Assembly (NCBI RefSeq): GCF_024448985.1
Contig: NZ_JAMOII010000016.1
Coordinates: 1-64,000, forward strand
DNA length: 64,000 nt
Reading direction: 5' to 3'
Origin: Stutzerimonas stutzeri
GTDB lineage: Bacteria > Pseudomonadota > Gammaproteobacteria > Pseudomonadales > Pseudomonadaceae
Below, piece after piece: positions 8,374-17,413 of the stretch (positions are counted from its first letter, which is position 1; every line of letters starts with the position of its first letter). The position numbers and the translations under genes are program-made. The notes under the pieces are model-generated. The model was not told where the DNA came from and did no database searches. It saw nothing but the letters and a program-made list of their open reading frames with translations.

Positions 8374-10854
8374 TCAGAAGTGGGTAAGGGTCAGGCCGAG
8401 CTTGTAGGTCGGGCCGTATTCCTCGTACTGGGCGTTGTAATTGCGGCGCCCGGTGTAGACGAAGTAGGACTCGTCGGTGAGGTTCAGCGCCTCGACCGTC
8501 AACTGCAGATTCGGCGTGATGAAGTAGCCGGCCTTGAAGTCGAGAAACAGCTGCTCGTCGGCGTAGAGGTCGTGCGCCTCGTCATCGACGCCTGAGACTT
8601 CGGCCAGGTATTCGGATTTGTAGTTGGCCGCCAGACGCATGTTGAAGACGTCGTTCTCCCAGCCGACCATCAGGTTGCCGACCGTATCGGAGTGGTTCGG
8701 CAGATCGATGCTGCGCTGGCCGCCCTGCCCTTCGATATCGGCGTCGGACTTGCTGAAGGTGGCGTTGGCACCCAGCAGCACGCCGTTCCACGGCGCTGGC
8801 AGCCAGTCGAGCTTCTGCGAATAGGACAGCTCGATACCATAGAGCTTGGCGCTGCTGCCGTTCTCGAAGCTCAGCGCCTCGTCGAAGCCGGCCCACTGGC
8901 CCGTACCGGCCAGATCGGTGTTGTAGATGAAGTTGTCGATGTCCTTGTAGAACAGATAAGCCGACACGGCGCCCGCGCGGCCCATGTAGTGCTCGATGCC
9001 GAGGTCGTAGTTCATCGACTCCAGTGGCTTGAGGTCGGGATTGCCGAACGCGGCATCTTCACCATCGATAACGAAGCCTGGCGCCAGTTGTTCGAAGGTC
9101 GGGCGCACCACGGTATTGGTCCAGGCGGCGCGCAATTGAGTATCGGGGGTCAGTTGATAGCGGGCATGCAGGCCCGGCAGCCAATGGTCGTAACGGTTAT
9201 CACTGGAGACGGCCTCGAACTCGCCGTCGCGCAGCCCCGTTCCCTTGGCGCTGAACTCGGTGCCCTCGTAGCGCAGGCCGGCAATGATGCGCCATTGGTC
9301 CAGGTCCAGGGTGTTCATGAAATAGGCAGCGTTGATGTCCTCGCTCATGTCGAAGTCACCGATGCGCGACTCTTCCTCGTCGTAAAACTCACTGGCGTCC
9401 AGGCCACCGATCAGGCCTTCCAACGCGCCAGCATCGATACCCGGACCAAAGCGGCCAAGGGCGTAGTCGACGTTGCCGGTTTGGAAGTCAGCCAGGGTCA
9501 GGTCAGGGAAATCATCGTAGGCCCAGATATCGATGTCGTTGGTCTTGTCGCGCCGGCTGAGCTTACCGCCGACCTTAAACTGCGAGGCGTAGCCCCGAAT
9601 GTCGTAATCACGGGCGAGATCCAGGCGAATGTTCTTTTCTCGGTCACGCGCGTCGCTCTTTTCCCACTCCACCTCGTCCAGCTCGAAACTCGCCGGATCG
9701 TAGAAGGACGAGTCGATCGTCAGGCCCGGCTTGCGCGTGCTGGAGAAACCCGCATCGCTGAAGTCGCCTACGAAGGTGGCGCCGGCGATGCCGCCCGGAT
9801 TGCGCTCGCGCGCCTCGCTGTAGCCGGCCTGACCGCTGAGCGTCCAGAACCCCATCATGCGCTCGCCGCCGAACACGTAGGACTGGATGGTCTGGGTGTC
9901 CTCGCGCGATTTCAGCTCACGCCAGCCTTCGGCGTCGCCCAGCTCCCCTGCCAGTTGCGCGTCGGCAAACTCGACACCTGCGGCGTTGCGCGTCTCGGTG
10001 TCCTTGAAGCGGCTATAAAGAGTGCGCAGGTAATAACTACTGAGGTCGTCTGGCTTGTAATCGAAGTTGATGCCCACACCGGCACGTTCGCGGGTGATTT
10101 CATAATCGCGCTGCTCCAGCTCGCCAAGTCGCGCGCCATCCTCGAAATCCCAGGCGCCGCCGGTTTCGACGTTATCCGAGCCGAAATCGCGCTCCTGCCA
10201 GCTCAGCGCAGCAGCGACGCCGAAATTGTCGACGCCATCACCCAGGCTGAAACGGTTGCTGAAGGCGCCGGAAAACTTAGGGCTGGTCTTGCTGACGTTA
10301 TCGTCGTAGCTGCCCTCGCCGCTGACGCTATAGAACAGGCCGTCGTGATCGAAGGCGGACAGGCTTTCTACCTCGATGGTGCCGCCCAAGGAGTTGGCAT
10401 CCATGTCAGGTGTTAGGGTTTTGACCACCGACAGCGACTGCACCAGCTCCGACGGCAACACGTCCAGCGCCACCGCCCGGCGATCACTTTCCGGCGAGGG
10501 GACCAGCGTGCCGTTGATGGTCACGCTGTTAAGGTCCGGTGCAATACCGCGCACGCTGACGAAGCGCCCCTCGCCCTGGTCGCGCTCGACCGACAGACCA
10601 GGGATACGCTGCAACGCTTCGGCGGCGTTGTCGTCCGGCAGCTGGCCGATGCCGTCGGCGTGCACCACGCTCTTGACGCTGTCGGCGCTGCGCTGCTCGC
10701 TGAGCGCCTTGTCGATGCTGACGGCTTGGCCGATCACTTCGACGTGTTCCATGACAAGCGGGTCCTCCGCCCAGGCCGAACCGGCGCTGACGGCCAGGGC
10801 CAGCAGGCTGATGCGGAACCCTGCATGACGGATGCCGCTGCGGTATGTGCTCAT
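8374..10854 (-). CDS. TonB-dependent outer-membrane receptor of the phosphate island
   Basis: 826 residues from the ATG at 10854, which has a GGGGGA ribosome site; an in-frame TTG six bases upstream is less likely. A signal peptide ends near residue 30. The plug domain shows DNAAEALQRIPGLSVERDQGEGRFVSVRG and SLGGTIEVES, typical of the large TonB receptors common in Xanthomonas and Caulobacter. The beta-barrel ends in the aromatic residue F (LTLTHF). Its neighbours (phytase, private TonB system, PhoX) and a Pho-box-like site about 65 bases upstream suggest uptake of phytate or another organic phosphate. The ligand is inferred from context only. Confidence 0.9.
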   Translation of the reverse strand: MSTYRSGIRHAGFRISLLALAVSAGSAWAEDPLVMEHVEVIGQAVSIDKALSEQRSADSVKSVVHADGIGQLPDDNAAEALQRIPGLSVERDQGEGRFVSVRGIAPDLNSVTINGTLVPSPESDRRAVALDVLPSELVQSLSVVKTLTPDMDANSLGGTIEVESLSAFDHDGLFYSVSGEGSYDDNVSKTSPKFSGAFSNRFSLGDGVDNFGVAAALSWQERDFGSDNVETGGAWDFEDGARLGELEQRDYEITRERAGVGINFDYKPDDLSSYYLRTLYSRFKDTETRNAAGVEFADAQLAGELGDAEGWRELKSREDTQTIQSYVFGGERMMGFWTLSGQAGYSEARERNPGGIAGATFVGDFSDAGFSSTRKPGLTIDSSFYDPASFELDEVEWEKSDARDREKNIRLDLARDYDIRGYASQFKVGGKLSRRDKTNDIDIWAYDDFPDLTLADFQTGNVDYALGRFGPGIDAGALEGLIGGLDASEFYDEEESRIGDFDMSEDINAAYFMNTLDLDQWRIIAGLRYEGTEFSAKGTGLRDGEFEAVSSDNRYDHWLPGLHARYQLTPDTQLRAAWTNTVVRPTFEQLAPGFVIDGEDAAFGNPDLKPLESMNYDLGIEHYMGRAGAVSAYLFYKDIDNFIYNTDLAGTGQWAGFDEALSFENGSSAKLYGIELSYSQKLDWLPAPWNGVLLGANATFSKSDADIEGQGGQRSIDLPNHSDTVGNLMVGWENDVFNMRLAANYKSEYLAEVSGVDDEAHDLYADEQLFLDFKAGYFITPNLQLTVEALNLTDESYFVYTGRRNYNAQYEEYGPTYKLGLTLTHF

Positions 10855-10920
10855 GAACAATCCCCCGAACGCTGTTTACCGGGTCCATCCCGGAACTGCA
10901 GCGGACGGTAGGTGGGGGAT

Positions 10921-10938
10921 ATGGCGGTTCTGTGACAG
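10921..10938 (-). promoter_or_regulatory. Pho-box-like site upstream of the TonB receptor and phytase
   Basis: On the minus strand this reads CTGTCACAGAACCGCCAT. The two 7-base half-sites, 11 bases apart start to start, match CTGTCAT at six and five of seven positions. It lies about 65 bases upstream of the receptor ATG. It is weaker than the site at 6324-6341, but the shared layout and gene context support PhoB control. Confidence 0.6.
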
Positions 10939-11085
10939 GGGTTGGGAATGGGGCGGCAGACTGGGCTTATCGCGGTGGTTTCGGGTGGTGAATGAGCCGA
11001 TATGACCTGTTCTGGTGGGTCGCGGGGTAAGGCATGTGGAGTAGCGGTTCGTGCCGCTGCCCGTTACAGCACAATCCGGGACGCC

Positions 11086-11619
11086 GGTTTCGCCCTGCTG
11101 GGCGAGTCACTTTTTCCAAACGCGGAAAAAGTAACCAAAAACGCTGTGCCCCTGCATCCGGCCCTGCGCTTCGCTCCGGGTTCGTTCGCTCCACCGCTGC
11201 TTCAGGGGTCGGGTTACAAGGGCCATCCCTGGCCCTATAAGCCTTTCGCCGCATCCATGCGGCTCAACCCCTTACGCAACGATTCCACTCACCCTCCTGA
11301 AAGGGGCATTCAGTGTCGTCTGTTAGTCCGTGCAAAGCACCAAGCAAAGCGTGTTTGTTTGGCTGTTTGCCAACTTTCAGACAACTCGGATCCGATCCCC
11401 CTTCAGGAGGCCGAGCGTAGGCGCTGCGCAGGGGGACGCGAGGCATGGATGCCGAGCGAGGAGCGATGGGACATGGATGTCCCTTCGCGACGACCCCCGG
11501 AGCGGCGCCGGAGGGAGGGAAGTTTTGCGAAGCAAAACCCGGATGTAGGGGTGGCCTTCTTTTTGGTTACTTTTTCTTGGCCACTCAAGAAAAAGTGACT
11601 CGCCCAGCAGGGCGAAACC
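11086..11619. repeat. Paired inverted intergenic repeat with hairpin ends (534 bases)
   Basis: The two ends are near-identical inverted repeats of about 50 bases, starting GGTTTCGCCCTGCTGGGCGA on each inward strand. Each end also folds on itself: ACTTTTTCC...GGAAAAAGT on the left and ACTTTTTCTTG...CAAGAAAAAGT on the right. Similarity continues inward (CCGGATG-AGGGG next to the arms) and a second inverted pair, CCTCCTGAAAGGGG (about 11292-11305) and its complement (about 11398-11411), lies near the centre. The locus is therefore two head-to-head copies of one unit. Short hairpins such as GTTTTGCGAAGCAAAAC dot the inside. All ORFs here are probably spurious. Confidence 0.75.
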
Positions 11620-11778
11620 AAGCCATCAAGCAACTCTCCAATCCGCCTCACACCCATAAAACGAACAGCAGCTTAAAAAGCTTTGAGCCAATTCAACCCC
11701 CTCCCCCTTCATCCAACCGTCACATTCTTCTGTTTCCGTGCCCCTCACGCACTGGCGCGCCTTCGCCACGGGGACCCG

Positions 11779-12693
11779 ATGAAATTCTTTTTAAAGCTGC
11801 ATGCTCTTACGCTGCTCGGCCTAGCATTCGCGGCCAACTTCGGCCTGCAGGTCTACCTCGCCACCGGCCAGCTCAAGCCCTGGGCCGAGATCGACTGGAT
11901 GGACGTGGCCGGCGAAGGCGGCTCGGCGGTATTGGCGCTGGTCTGGCTGATCATGCTGCTGCACAGTCGTCCCGCCGGCCGAGTAACGCGGCTGCTCGCG
12001 CTCGGCCTTGCCTGCGTATTCCTGTCCTGGTGGATGGATGCATTGGATGAGTTCATCCAACTGCCGGAATTGGCGACCTGGGATAACTGGTTGGAAACCG
12101 CGCCGATGCCCGTCGGCCTGGTGTTGCTGACATTGGGCATCTATCACCTGAATCAGGAACAGCGCGCCATCAGTCAGCAGATGAGCAAACGCGAAAAGGG
12201 ATTCCGCGAGCACCGGCTGTTCGACAAACTGACTCCGCTAGGCGCCGCCGAATATTTGCGCCAGCACGTGCAACTGGCACTCGCGCAGGCCCAGGCGGAG
12301 CAGCAACCCTTGTCGTTGGTGGTCGTGGATCTGGACGATTTCAACGCGCTCAACCTGCGTTACGGTCAGGCCGAGGGCGACGCCGTGCTGCAGGCGATGG
12401 CTCACCTGCTGCTGCTCAATCTTCGCCGCCAGGACCTGCTCTGCCGGTTGGCGGGGGATCGCTTCGTCGCCGTGTTGCCGAACACCGGCGAGGCCCAGGC
12501 CCGTTCAATTGCCGACGAACTGCGCCAGGCCGTAGCCAGCCTGGCGCACAAGACCGCGCAGCACGGAGAGCGGGTGCACCTGCGCGCCAGCACCGCGACG
12601 GTGATGGCCTTCGATGAGGATGCCGAGCAACTCCTCAAACGCCTCAACCTGAACCTGGCCAAGACCAAACAGCAACTGCCGCGCTGCGCCTGA
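11779..12693 (+). CDS. Membrane GGDEF-domain protein with degenerate active site
   Basis: About 304 residues from the ATG at 11779; a longer in-frame start at 11683 would add 32 residues unlike a membrane lead. Four likely membrane helices fill residues 5-135, followed by a GGDEF-type domain (about 170-300) with VVVDLDDFNALN. The signature motif reads AGDRF (about 225-229) in place of GGDEF. Arginine replaces the catalytic-loop glutamate, so diguanylate cyclase activity is doubtful and a sensory or scaffold role is more likely. The AraC-type gene starts nine bases downstream, suggesting co-transcription. Confidence 0.82.
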   Translation: MKFFLKLHALTLLGLAFAANFGLQVYLATGQLKPWAEIDWMDVAGEGGSAVLALVWLIMLLHSRPAGRVTRLLALGLACVFLSWWMDALDEFIQLPELATWDNWLETAPMPVGLVLLTLGIYHLNQEQRAISQQMSKREKGFREHRLFDKLTPLGAAEYLRQHVQLALAQAQAEQQPLSLVVVDLDDFNALNLRYGQAEGDAVLQAMAHLLLLNLRRQDLLCRLAGDRFVAVLPNTGEAQARSIADELRQAVASLAHKTAQHGERVHLRASTATVMAFDEDAEQLLKRLNLNLAKTKQQLPRCA

Positions 12694-12702
12694 GAACAGA
12701 CC

Positions 12703-13728
12703 ATGCCCCTCGGTTACGAATGTGACACGCGCTTCATCGCGGCTCATCACCAACCAGCCGTACTGATCGACCTGGCGTTGTCGCGCGGGATCGGCAGCCA
12801 TCAGTTGCTGCGCGGTACCGGGCTGTTTTACGAGGACATCACCAGCGGCCTAGCACGCATCAGTCCGACGCAATTGCTCACGCTGATCAGCAATGCGCAA
12901 CGCTTGCTGGACGCCGATGACAGCAGTTTTCTGCTTGGGCAACGACTGCTGCCAGGCCATTACGGCGAAACCAGCCACGCACTGAACCACGCCTGCACGC
13001 TGCTCCAGGCACTGGAACACCTGCAGCAATTCCGCGTGTTGCTCAGCCCGCTGCTGACACCGAGGCTGCTGCTCGACGACAAGCAGGCTCATCTGTACTG
13101 GGTGGAAAGTTGGGGCACGGAAGACCAGCAGCGTTTTCTGGTTGAGGCCAGCCTGACCGCGGTGGTCGCCATGACCCGGCGCCTATCGGGGGAGCGACTG
13201 CCGTGGCGCTTTTATTTCAGCTATGCGCAGCCACGCCACATCGAACAGTACTGGGTCCATCTGAGCGAGAACCTGACGTTCGACAGCCAGTGGACAATGA
13301 TGAGCCTACCCCGAGAGTACCTGCACACACCTTGGCCAAATGCCTCGACCACTGCGGGCCAGGTTGCCCAGCAGGCCAGCCATGCACAACTGGCGAGCCT
13401 AGGTTGGCAGTGCAGCTTTATCGATCAGCTGTATGACTACCTCCATGCCAATATCCGCGCACCGCTGAACCTCGAACGGGTCGCTCAGGCGTTCGGGATG
13501 AGCCCTGCCTCTTTAAAGCGCAAGCTGCAAAAACAGGGTACTCATTTTCAGGAACAGCTCGATTTGGTGCGCAAGCACGTAGCGCTCTATCTGTATCAGA
13601 TGAAGGGTTATAGCAACGAGGAAGTTGCGAGTTACCTGTGCTTTAACGACACCACCAACTTCCGGCGATCGTTCAAACGCTGGACCGGCCTTGCGCCGAG
13701 CAGCCTGAGCCAACTCTTCGATAGGTAG
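12703..13728 (+). CDS. AraC-family transcriptional regulator with arabinose-binding-like N-terminal domain
   Basis: 341 residues. The first 190 or so form the ligand-binding domain seen in the OruR/ArgR-like AraC regulators (about 25-205, starting with LIDLALSRGIGSHQLLRG). The C-terminal double helix-turn-helix (about 245-340) contains LNLERVAQAFGMSPASLKRKL and the second motif around YSNEEVASYLCFNDTTNFRRSFKRWTG. These proteins bind DNA as activators after sensing a small ligand. The gene follows the GGDEF protein by nine bases. Ligand and targets are unknown. Confidence 0.88.
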   Translation: MPLGYECDTRFIAAHHQPAVLIDLALSRGIGSHQLLRGTGLFYEDITSGLARISPTQLLTLISNAQRLLDADDSSFLLGQRLLPGHYGETSHALNHACTLLQALEHLQQFRVLLSPLLTPRLLLDDKQAHLYWVESWGTEDQQRFLVEASLTAVVAMTRRLSGERLPWRFYFSYAQPRHIEQYWVHLSENLTFDSQWTMMSLPREYLHTPWPNASTTAGQVAQQASHAQLASLGWQCSFIDQLYDYLHANIRAPLNLERVAQAFGMSPASLKRKLQKQGTHFQEQLDLVRKHVALYLYQMKGYSNEEVASYLCFNDTTNFRRSFKRWTGLAPSSLSQLFDR

Positions 13729-13796
13729 AGCCAAGGCCGACAGTATCGCTTTGGGCTTTGTCTAAACGGCCCACCGAAGGGGCGCAGGTTTGGCGA

Positions 13797-13994
13797 CTAT
13801 CGTGCAGAACGGGGTTCTACCTGGCTGTCATCCTGCCCGTCGCGATTGGCCGATAGCTGTACCGACCCCGCGTCGTTCTGCTGACGATTCAATGCTTTGA
13901 ATGCTCGACGCAGCAAAAACGCCGCAATACCAGCCACAGTCAGAAATGCGATCAACACCGGTACGGCATGCTCGTTCATTGCGCTTTGTCTCAT
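13797..13994 (-). CDS. Small single-pass membrane protein, hypothetical
   Basis: Up to 65 residues, or 60 from the second Met. One hydrophobic helix (PVLIAFLTVAGIAAFLL) is followed by a basic stretch (RRAFKAL) and a polar tail, a common layout of small inner-membrane proteins. No family was recognised. The ribosome site is weak and no other gene overlaps. It is convergent with the AraC gene. It could be spurious. Confidence 0.45.
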   Translation of the reverse strand: MRQSAMNEHAVPVLIAFLTVAGIAAFLLRRAFKALNRQQNDAGSVQLSANRDGQDDSQVEPRSAR

Positions 13995-14187
13995 CCGTTT
14001 GAAAGCTTCGCGGCCGCGATAGCGAATTGATACTACAGGCTATCCATCTTTATACCAACGGTGCGGCTGTGTTGCTCGCCAATATCAGACGAGTGATGGC
14101 AAGGAAAATCTCTAGTTGTGTGCGACGAATCGGTCTGTCGTTGGTCCTAGACCATGGACCCGAACACACCAGAGCTACGGGGGCAAG

Positions 14188-14361
14188 ATGAACCGGGACT
14201 ACACCAGGCAATATCACCAGTTGCGTACCCACATCGATCACATGCTCGGCAGCGGTGCGGTGATCGCCGAGCGAGCGCCGCTCACGATCAGACGTGGCGA
14301 TCAGCTTTTCCGGGTCTCGTGCGGGATGCTGATCAGCGAGCTGGCACTCGCTGATCGCTAA
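14188..14361 (+). CDS. Small hypothetical protein (57 aa)
   Basis: Read from the ATG at 14188, which has a purine-rich GGGGGCAAG upstream, this encodes 57 residues (MNRDYTRQYHQLRTHIDHML...). It is a compact, charged, helical protein with a central IRRGDQLFRVSCGML segment and no signal or membrane helix. No domain was recognised. The start of a longer frame at 14116 lacks a ribosome site. An opposite-strand frame (14050-14418) covers it but has no protein-like features. Confidence 0.45.
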   Translation: MNRDYTRQYHQLRTHIDHMLGSGAVIAERAPLTIRRGDQLFRVSCGMLISELALADR

Positions 14362-14452
14362 GGAGAAGCCGCTCGGGACAGCAGCAGCGAAAGCGGCCAT
14401 CGGCGACACAATGATCACGCAGCAAGGCTGACCGAAAACAGACCCGCTTTCT

Positions 14453-15454
14453 TCACACCACGTGGTCGGCCGCTATTCGATGCAGGGTTCCGTTACCCCG
14501 TTCGAACGCGCTGATATTGGCCAGGGTGGTCTCAGCGATGTTGGTCAGCGCCTCGGTCGTGAAAAAGGCTTGATGGCCGGTGATCAGCACGTTGGGAAAC
14601 GTCGTGAGGCGCATGAAAGTGTCATCGCTGATGACGCCTTGGGACAGGTCCTGAAAGAACAGCTGCTCTTCCTCTTCGTACACGTCCAGGCCCAACCGGC
14701 CGATCTTTCCGCTCTTGAGCGCGTCGATGACGGCCTTGGTATCGACCACGCGCCCACGACCGGTATTGATCAGCACGACACCATCCTTCATTCGCGCAAT
14801 GGCCTGGGCGTCGATCAGGTGATCGGTTTGCGGCGTCAGCGGGCAATGCAGGGAGATGATATCGGCGTCGGCCAGCAGCGTTTCCAGCGGCACGTATTGC
14901 ACCAACGCCTCGGCATCGGCTTTCGGGAAGGGATCGCTGGCCAGCACCTTGCAACCGAACCCGCGCATGATCCGGGAAAAAATTAGCCCGATTTCGCCCG
15001 TTCCAACCACTCCGACGGTCTTGCCGCAGAGATCGAAGCCCAACAGGCCATCGAGCGAGAAATTGCCTTCGCGCACGCGGTTGTAGGCACGGAAGGTCAT
15101 GCGGTTGAGGCTCAGCAACAACGCGACCGCGTGTTCCGCCACGGCGTGAGGCGAATACGCCGGCACGCGCACCACCGTCATACCGAGCCGACGCGCCTCG
15201 GGCAGGTCGACGTGATTGAAGCCCGCCGAGCGCAGCGCGATCAGCTCGGTGCCGTTCGCCTGCAACAGCTGCAGGACCTCGCGGTCGAGGCGGTCGTTGA
15301 CGAAGGCGCAAACACACCTGAAGCCTGCGGCCAACGCCGCTGTTTCGGCGGTCAAGCGAGGGTCGAGATAGACCAGCTCATGGCCGTGCGCCTGGTTGGC
15401 CTGTTCGAGGAAGCGGCGGTCGTATGGTTTCGTGCTGAATACCGCGATGCGCAT
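14453..15454 (-). CDS. ldhA: Fermentative D-lactate dehydrogenase
   Basis: 333 residues, matching the LdhA family length. The NAD-binding Rossmann motif GTGEIG is at 151-156. The substrate-binding arginine lies in LRSAGFNH (Arg75), and the catalytic set is Arg233 (NTGRGRVVD), Glu260-262 (VYEEE) and His294 (GHQAF). The enzyme reduces pyruvate to D-lactate with NADH in the cytoplasm during oxygen limitation. It stands alone, between a small hypothetical gene and the GMC dehydrogenase small subunit. Confidence 0.92.
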   Translation of the reverse strand: MRIAVFSTKPYDRRFLEQANQAHGHELVYLDPRLTAETAALAAGFRCVCAFVNDRLDREVLQLLQANGTELIALRSAGFNHVDLPEARRLGMTVVRVPAYSPHAVAEHAVALLLSLNRMTFRAYNRVREGNFSLDGLLGFDLCGKTVGVVGTGEIGLIFSRIMRGFGCKVLASDPFPKADAEALVQYVPLETLLADADIISLHCPLTPQTDHLIDAQAIARMKDGVVLINTGRGRVVDTKAVIDALKSGKIGRLGLDVYEEEEQLFFQDLSQGVISDDTFMRLTTFPNVLITGHQAFFTTEALTNIAETTLANISAFERGNGTLHRIAADHVV

Positions 15455-15532
15455 GGATGGCTCCTTGATATCTACGACGCCGGTCTGCCGCGTGCTCCTC
15501 GCGAGATACGTGAGTCAGCCCGACGAGATAGG

Positions 15533-15952
15533 TCAAGCCAGCCCGTCGAATCGCGCATAGGGATTACTACAAGGTAGACGATAGCCAAGGAAGGCTACCA
15601 TTGGATTGGCTTCGTGCTGGCGGCGCAGGTAATCGGTCGAGACCATGAAGTCCGTCAGCAGTCTACGTTCGAAGTTGTCCACCCGAAGATCGGTATAGGC
15701 GCTGCCGACACCGGTTTGTTGGCGGATCTTGTACAGCCCCATCAGTGCCGTGAGCTTCTCCGAACCATAGTGCCCGGCCATCGCATCGACAAACTTTCGC
15801 TGATCCTCGTCCGACATCTGAAAGTCGCCGACAAGCTGGTGCAACAGTTCGGGAATGAATACCTGGCGGTCTTCGTACACCCAGGCTGCCGAGCCGACAG
15901 CAGCAACGCCTAGCGCGGCGGCGGATGAGAGCAATAATGTGCGGCGCTTCAT
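15533..15952 (-). CDS. Small exported subunit of a GMC dehydrogenase
   Basis: 139 residues from the ATG at 15952, chosen because TAAGGA lies six bases upstream, inside the stop region of the preceding gene. The N-terminus (KRRTLLLSSAAALG) looks like a twin-arginine signal. The mature part is helical and has no motif I can name. The arrangement, a Tat-tagged small protein directly after a GMC flavoprotein, mirrors sugar or alcohol dehydrogenases whose small subunit carries the large one across the membrane. The role is therefore inferred from context. Confidence 0.68.
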   Translation of the reverse strand: MKRRTLLLSSAAALGVAAVGSAAWVYEDRQVFIPELLHQLVGDFQMSDEDQRKFVDAMAGHYGSEKLTALMGLYKIRQQTGVGSAYTDLRVDNFERRLLTDFMVSTDYLRRQHEANPMVAFLGYRLPCSNPYARFDGLA

Positions 15953-15961
15953 GGGCATTCC

Positions 15962-17413
15962 TTAGCTATAGAGCAGATCGGCGGCACGGATGGACAGAGC
16001 GGCGGCGGTCAGGCTCGGATTGGCCGGCGAGCAGCTTGGGTAGGTTGCGGTGCCCACAACGACGAGATTTCTCATGCGGTGGTGCAGCATCTGGCCGTCG
16101 ACCACCGAGCCGTCGTCGACCTGCCCCATGCGCAGCGTGCCCTGGACGTGGGACTCGGTCAGACGCCATTCACGGAAATTGATCGATTCGACCGGCAACG
16201 GCGCTAGCAGCTTTTCCAGACTGTCCAGACCGTACTGGACGCCTTTCATGCCGTAATCGGACTCGCCTCGGTAATCGATGATCGCCTGGCCGTTTTTTGG
16301 ATCGATGAGGACTCGGTTTTCCACGTTGGGCAGGTCTTCGCTGACCAGCATCAACGGCAGCGTCTGGTTCCAGCGACCGCGCTCCGGACGAAGGCCATAC
16401 GGCCAACGGTTTTCGAAATAGACCAGACAGGCCGAATGCTCTTTGCGGAATTCACCGTCGTAGAGCGAATAGTTCAGGCCCGTGGTGATGGTGCTGCCAT
16501 CGAAATTGCCTAGGCCGTCGAGATAGACCTCGACGTTCGCGCCCACCTGTTCATGCAGGCCCATGCCGGTTTCGCCATGAACGATATCCGAACGCAACAG
16601 GATCGCTGGGCTCTGAATGGCATTGGCGCCGAGCACGAACAGATCACCGAAAACCTTGAATTCGCGACCCTCGGAACGGATCGTGGCGCCCTTGACGGTG
16701 TTGCCTTCGTATTCGAGCGTGCGCACCTCTGTCTTCAGGCAGACGTCGACTTTGGGATGGTTGAACAGGTCGGCCAGACCGTTCTGCGCTGTGAATTTCG
16801 CGTTGACCGGGCATCGATTGCAGGTCGCGTTCGCGCAACAGACACCGCGAGTACCGGTCGCGACCCGAGCCCGACCGGTCGGCATGATGAAGTGATGGTC
16901 AGGCATTGCCTGCTTCATGATCATGTCGATCGACGAGCCCTTGTGCGGCGGCTGCGGGAACGGCTGGCTGCGAGGCAGCACCTTGGCCATGTCCTCATCG
17001 CCTGCGATCGACATGATCTGTTCGGCCTGGCAGTAATAAGGCTCCAGGTCCTCGTAGCTCAGCGGCCAGTCATTACCGACGCCATAGCGGCTGCGCGTGG
17101 CGAAATCGCTGGGGTGCAACCGAGGCGTCTGCGAGAACCAGCAATTCATGCCGCCGCCGAGCGCAATGGTGGTATTCCAAGGCTTCTCGCCGCGATTGTC
17201 GTACGTGGATTCAGGCGCGATTGCCGAACTGCTCTGGGTCTGGATCTGCCAGTCCCAGGGATGGAAATCACCCCATTCGATGATCAGCGCACGCCCGGTA
17301 AGGTGCTTTAACGCTTCGGTCAGAAAGAAACTGGAGCCGAAACCAGATCCTATGACGACCAACTCATAATGTGCCTTGTCGACATCCCTTGCGCTTACTC
17401 GGTTGATATCCAC
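15962..17413 (-). CDS. GMC-family FAD-dependent dehydrogenase with Cys-rich cluster motif
   Basis: About 483 residues from a GTG at 17413, preceded by AAAGGG seven bases upstream; the longer frame to 17596 adds an Arg-rich lead unlike this family. The FAD-binding motif is VIGSGFGSS near residue 22, and the C-terminal GMC block ends with NLVVVGTATYPSCSPANPSLTA. A Cys cluster CCANATCNRCP in mid-protein resembles the iron-sulfur binding stretch of membrane-linked glucose, fructose and gluconate dehydrogenases, so electrons may pass to a cytochrome. The small subunit starts ten bases after its stop. It has no signal of its own, which fits piggyback Tat export. Substrate unknown. Confidence 0.82.
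   Translation of the reverse strand: MDINRVSARDVDKAHYELVVIGSGFGSSFFLTEALKHLTGRALIIEWGDFHPWDWQIQTQSSSAIAPESTYDNRGEKPWNTTIALGGGMNCWFSQTPRLHPSDFATRSRYGVGNDWPLSYEDLEPYYCQAEQIMSIAGDEDMAKVLPRSQPFPQPPHKGSSIDMIMKQAMPDHHFIMPTGRARVATGTRGVCCANATCNRCPVNAKFTAQNGLADLFNHPKVDVCLKTEVRTLEYEGNTVKGATIRSEGREFKVFGDLFVLGANAIQSPAILLRSDIVHGETGMGLHEQVGANVEVYLDGLGNFDGSTITTGLNYSLYDGEFRKEHSACLVYFENRWPYGLRPERGRWNQTLPLMLVSEDLPNVENRVLIDPKNGQAIIDYRGESDYGMKGVQYGLDSLEKLLAPLPVESINFREWRLTESHVQGTLRMGQVDDGSVVDGQMLHHRMRNLVVVGTATYPSCSPANPSLTAAALSIRAADLLYS

Noticed and set aside
8692-10416. Long plus-strand open frame of 574 codons
   Set aside because: It lies wholly opposite the TonB-receptor gene, whose sequence has signal, plug and barrel features. 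The antisense frame has no ribosome site or domain and reflects high GC codon bias.
11002-11657. Several open frames of 60-200 codons inside the repeat region
   Set aside because: They overlap each other on both strands inside an inverted-repeat element and have no ribosome sites. Such frames are typical false genes of Pseudomonas repeats.
14050-14418. Minus-strand frame of 122 codons
   Set aside because: Its composition is not protein-like and it lies opposite a better small-gene candidate with a ribosome site.
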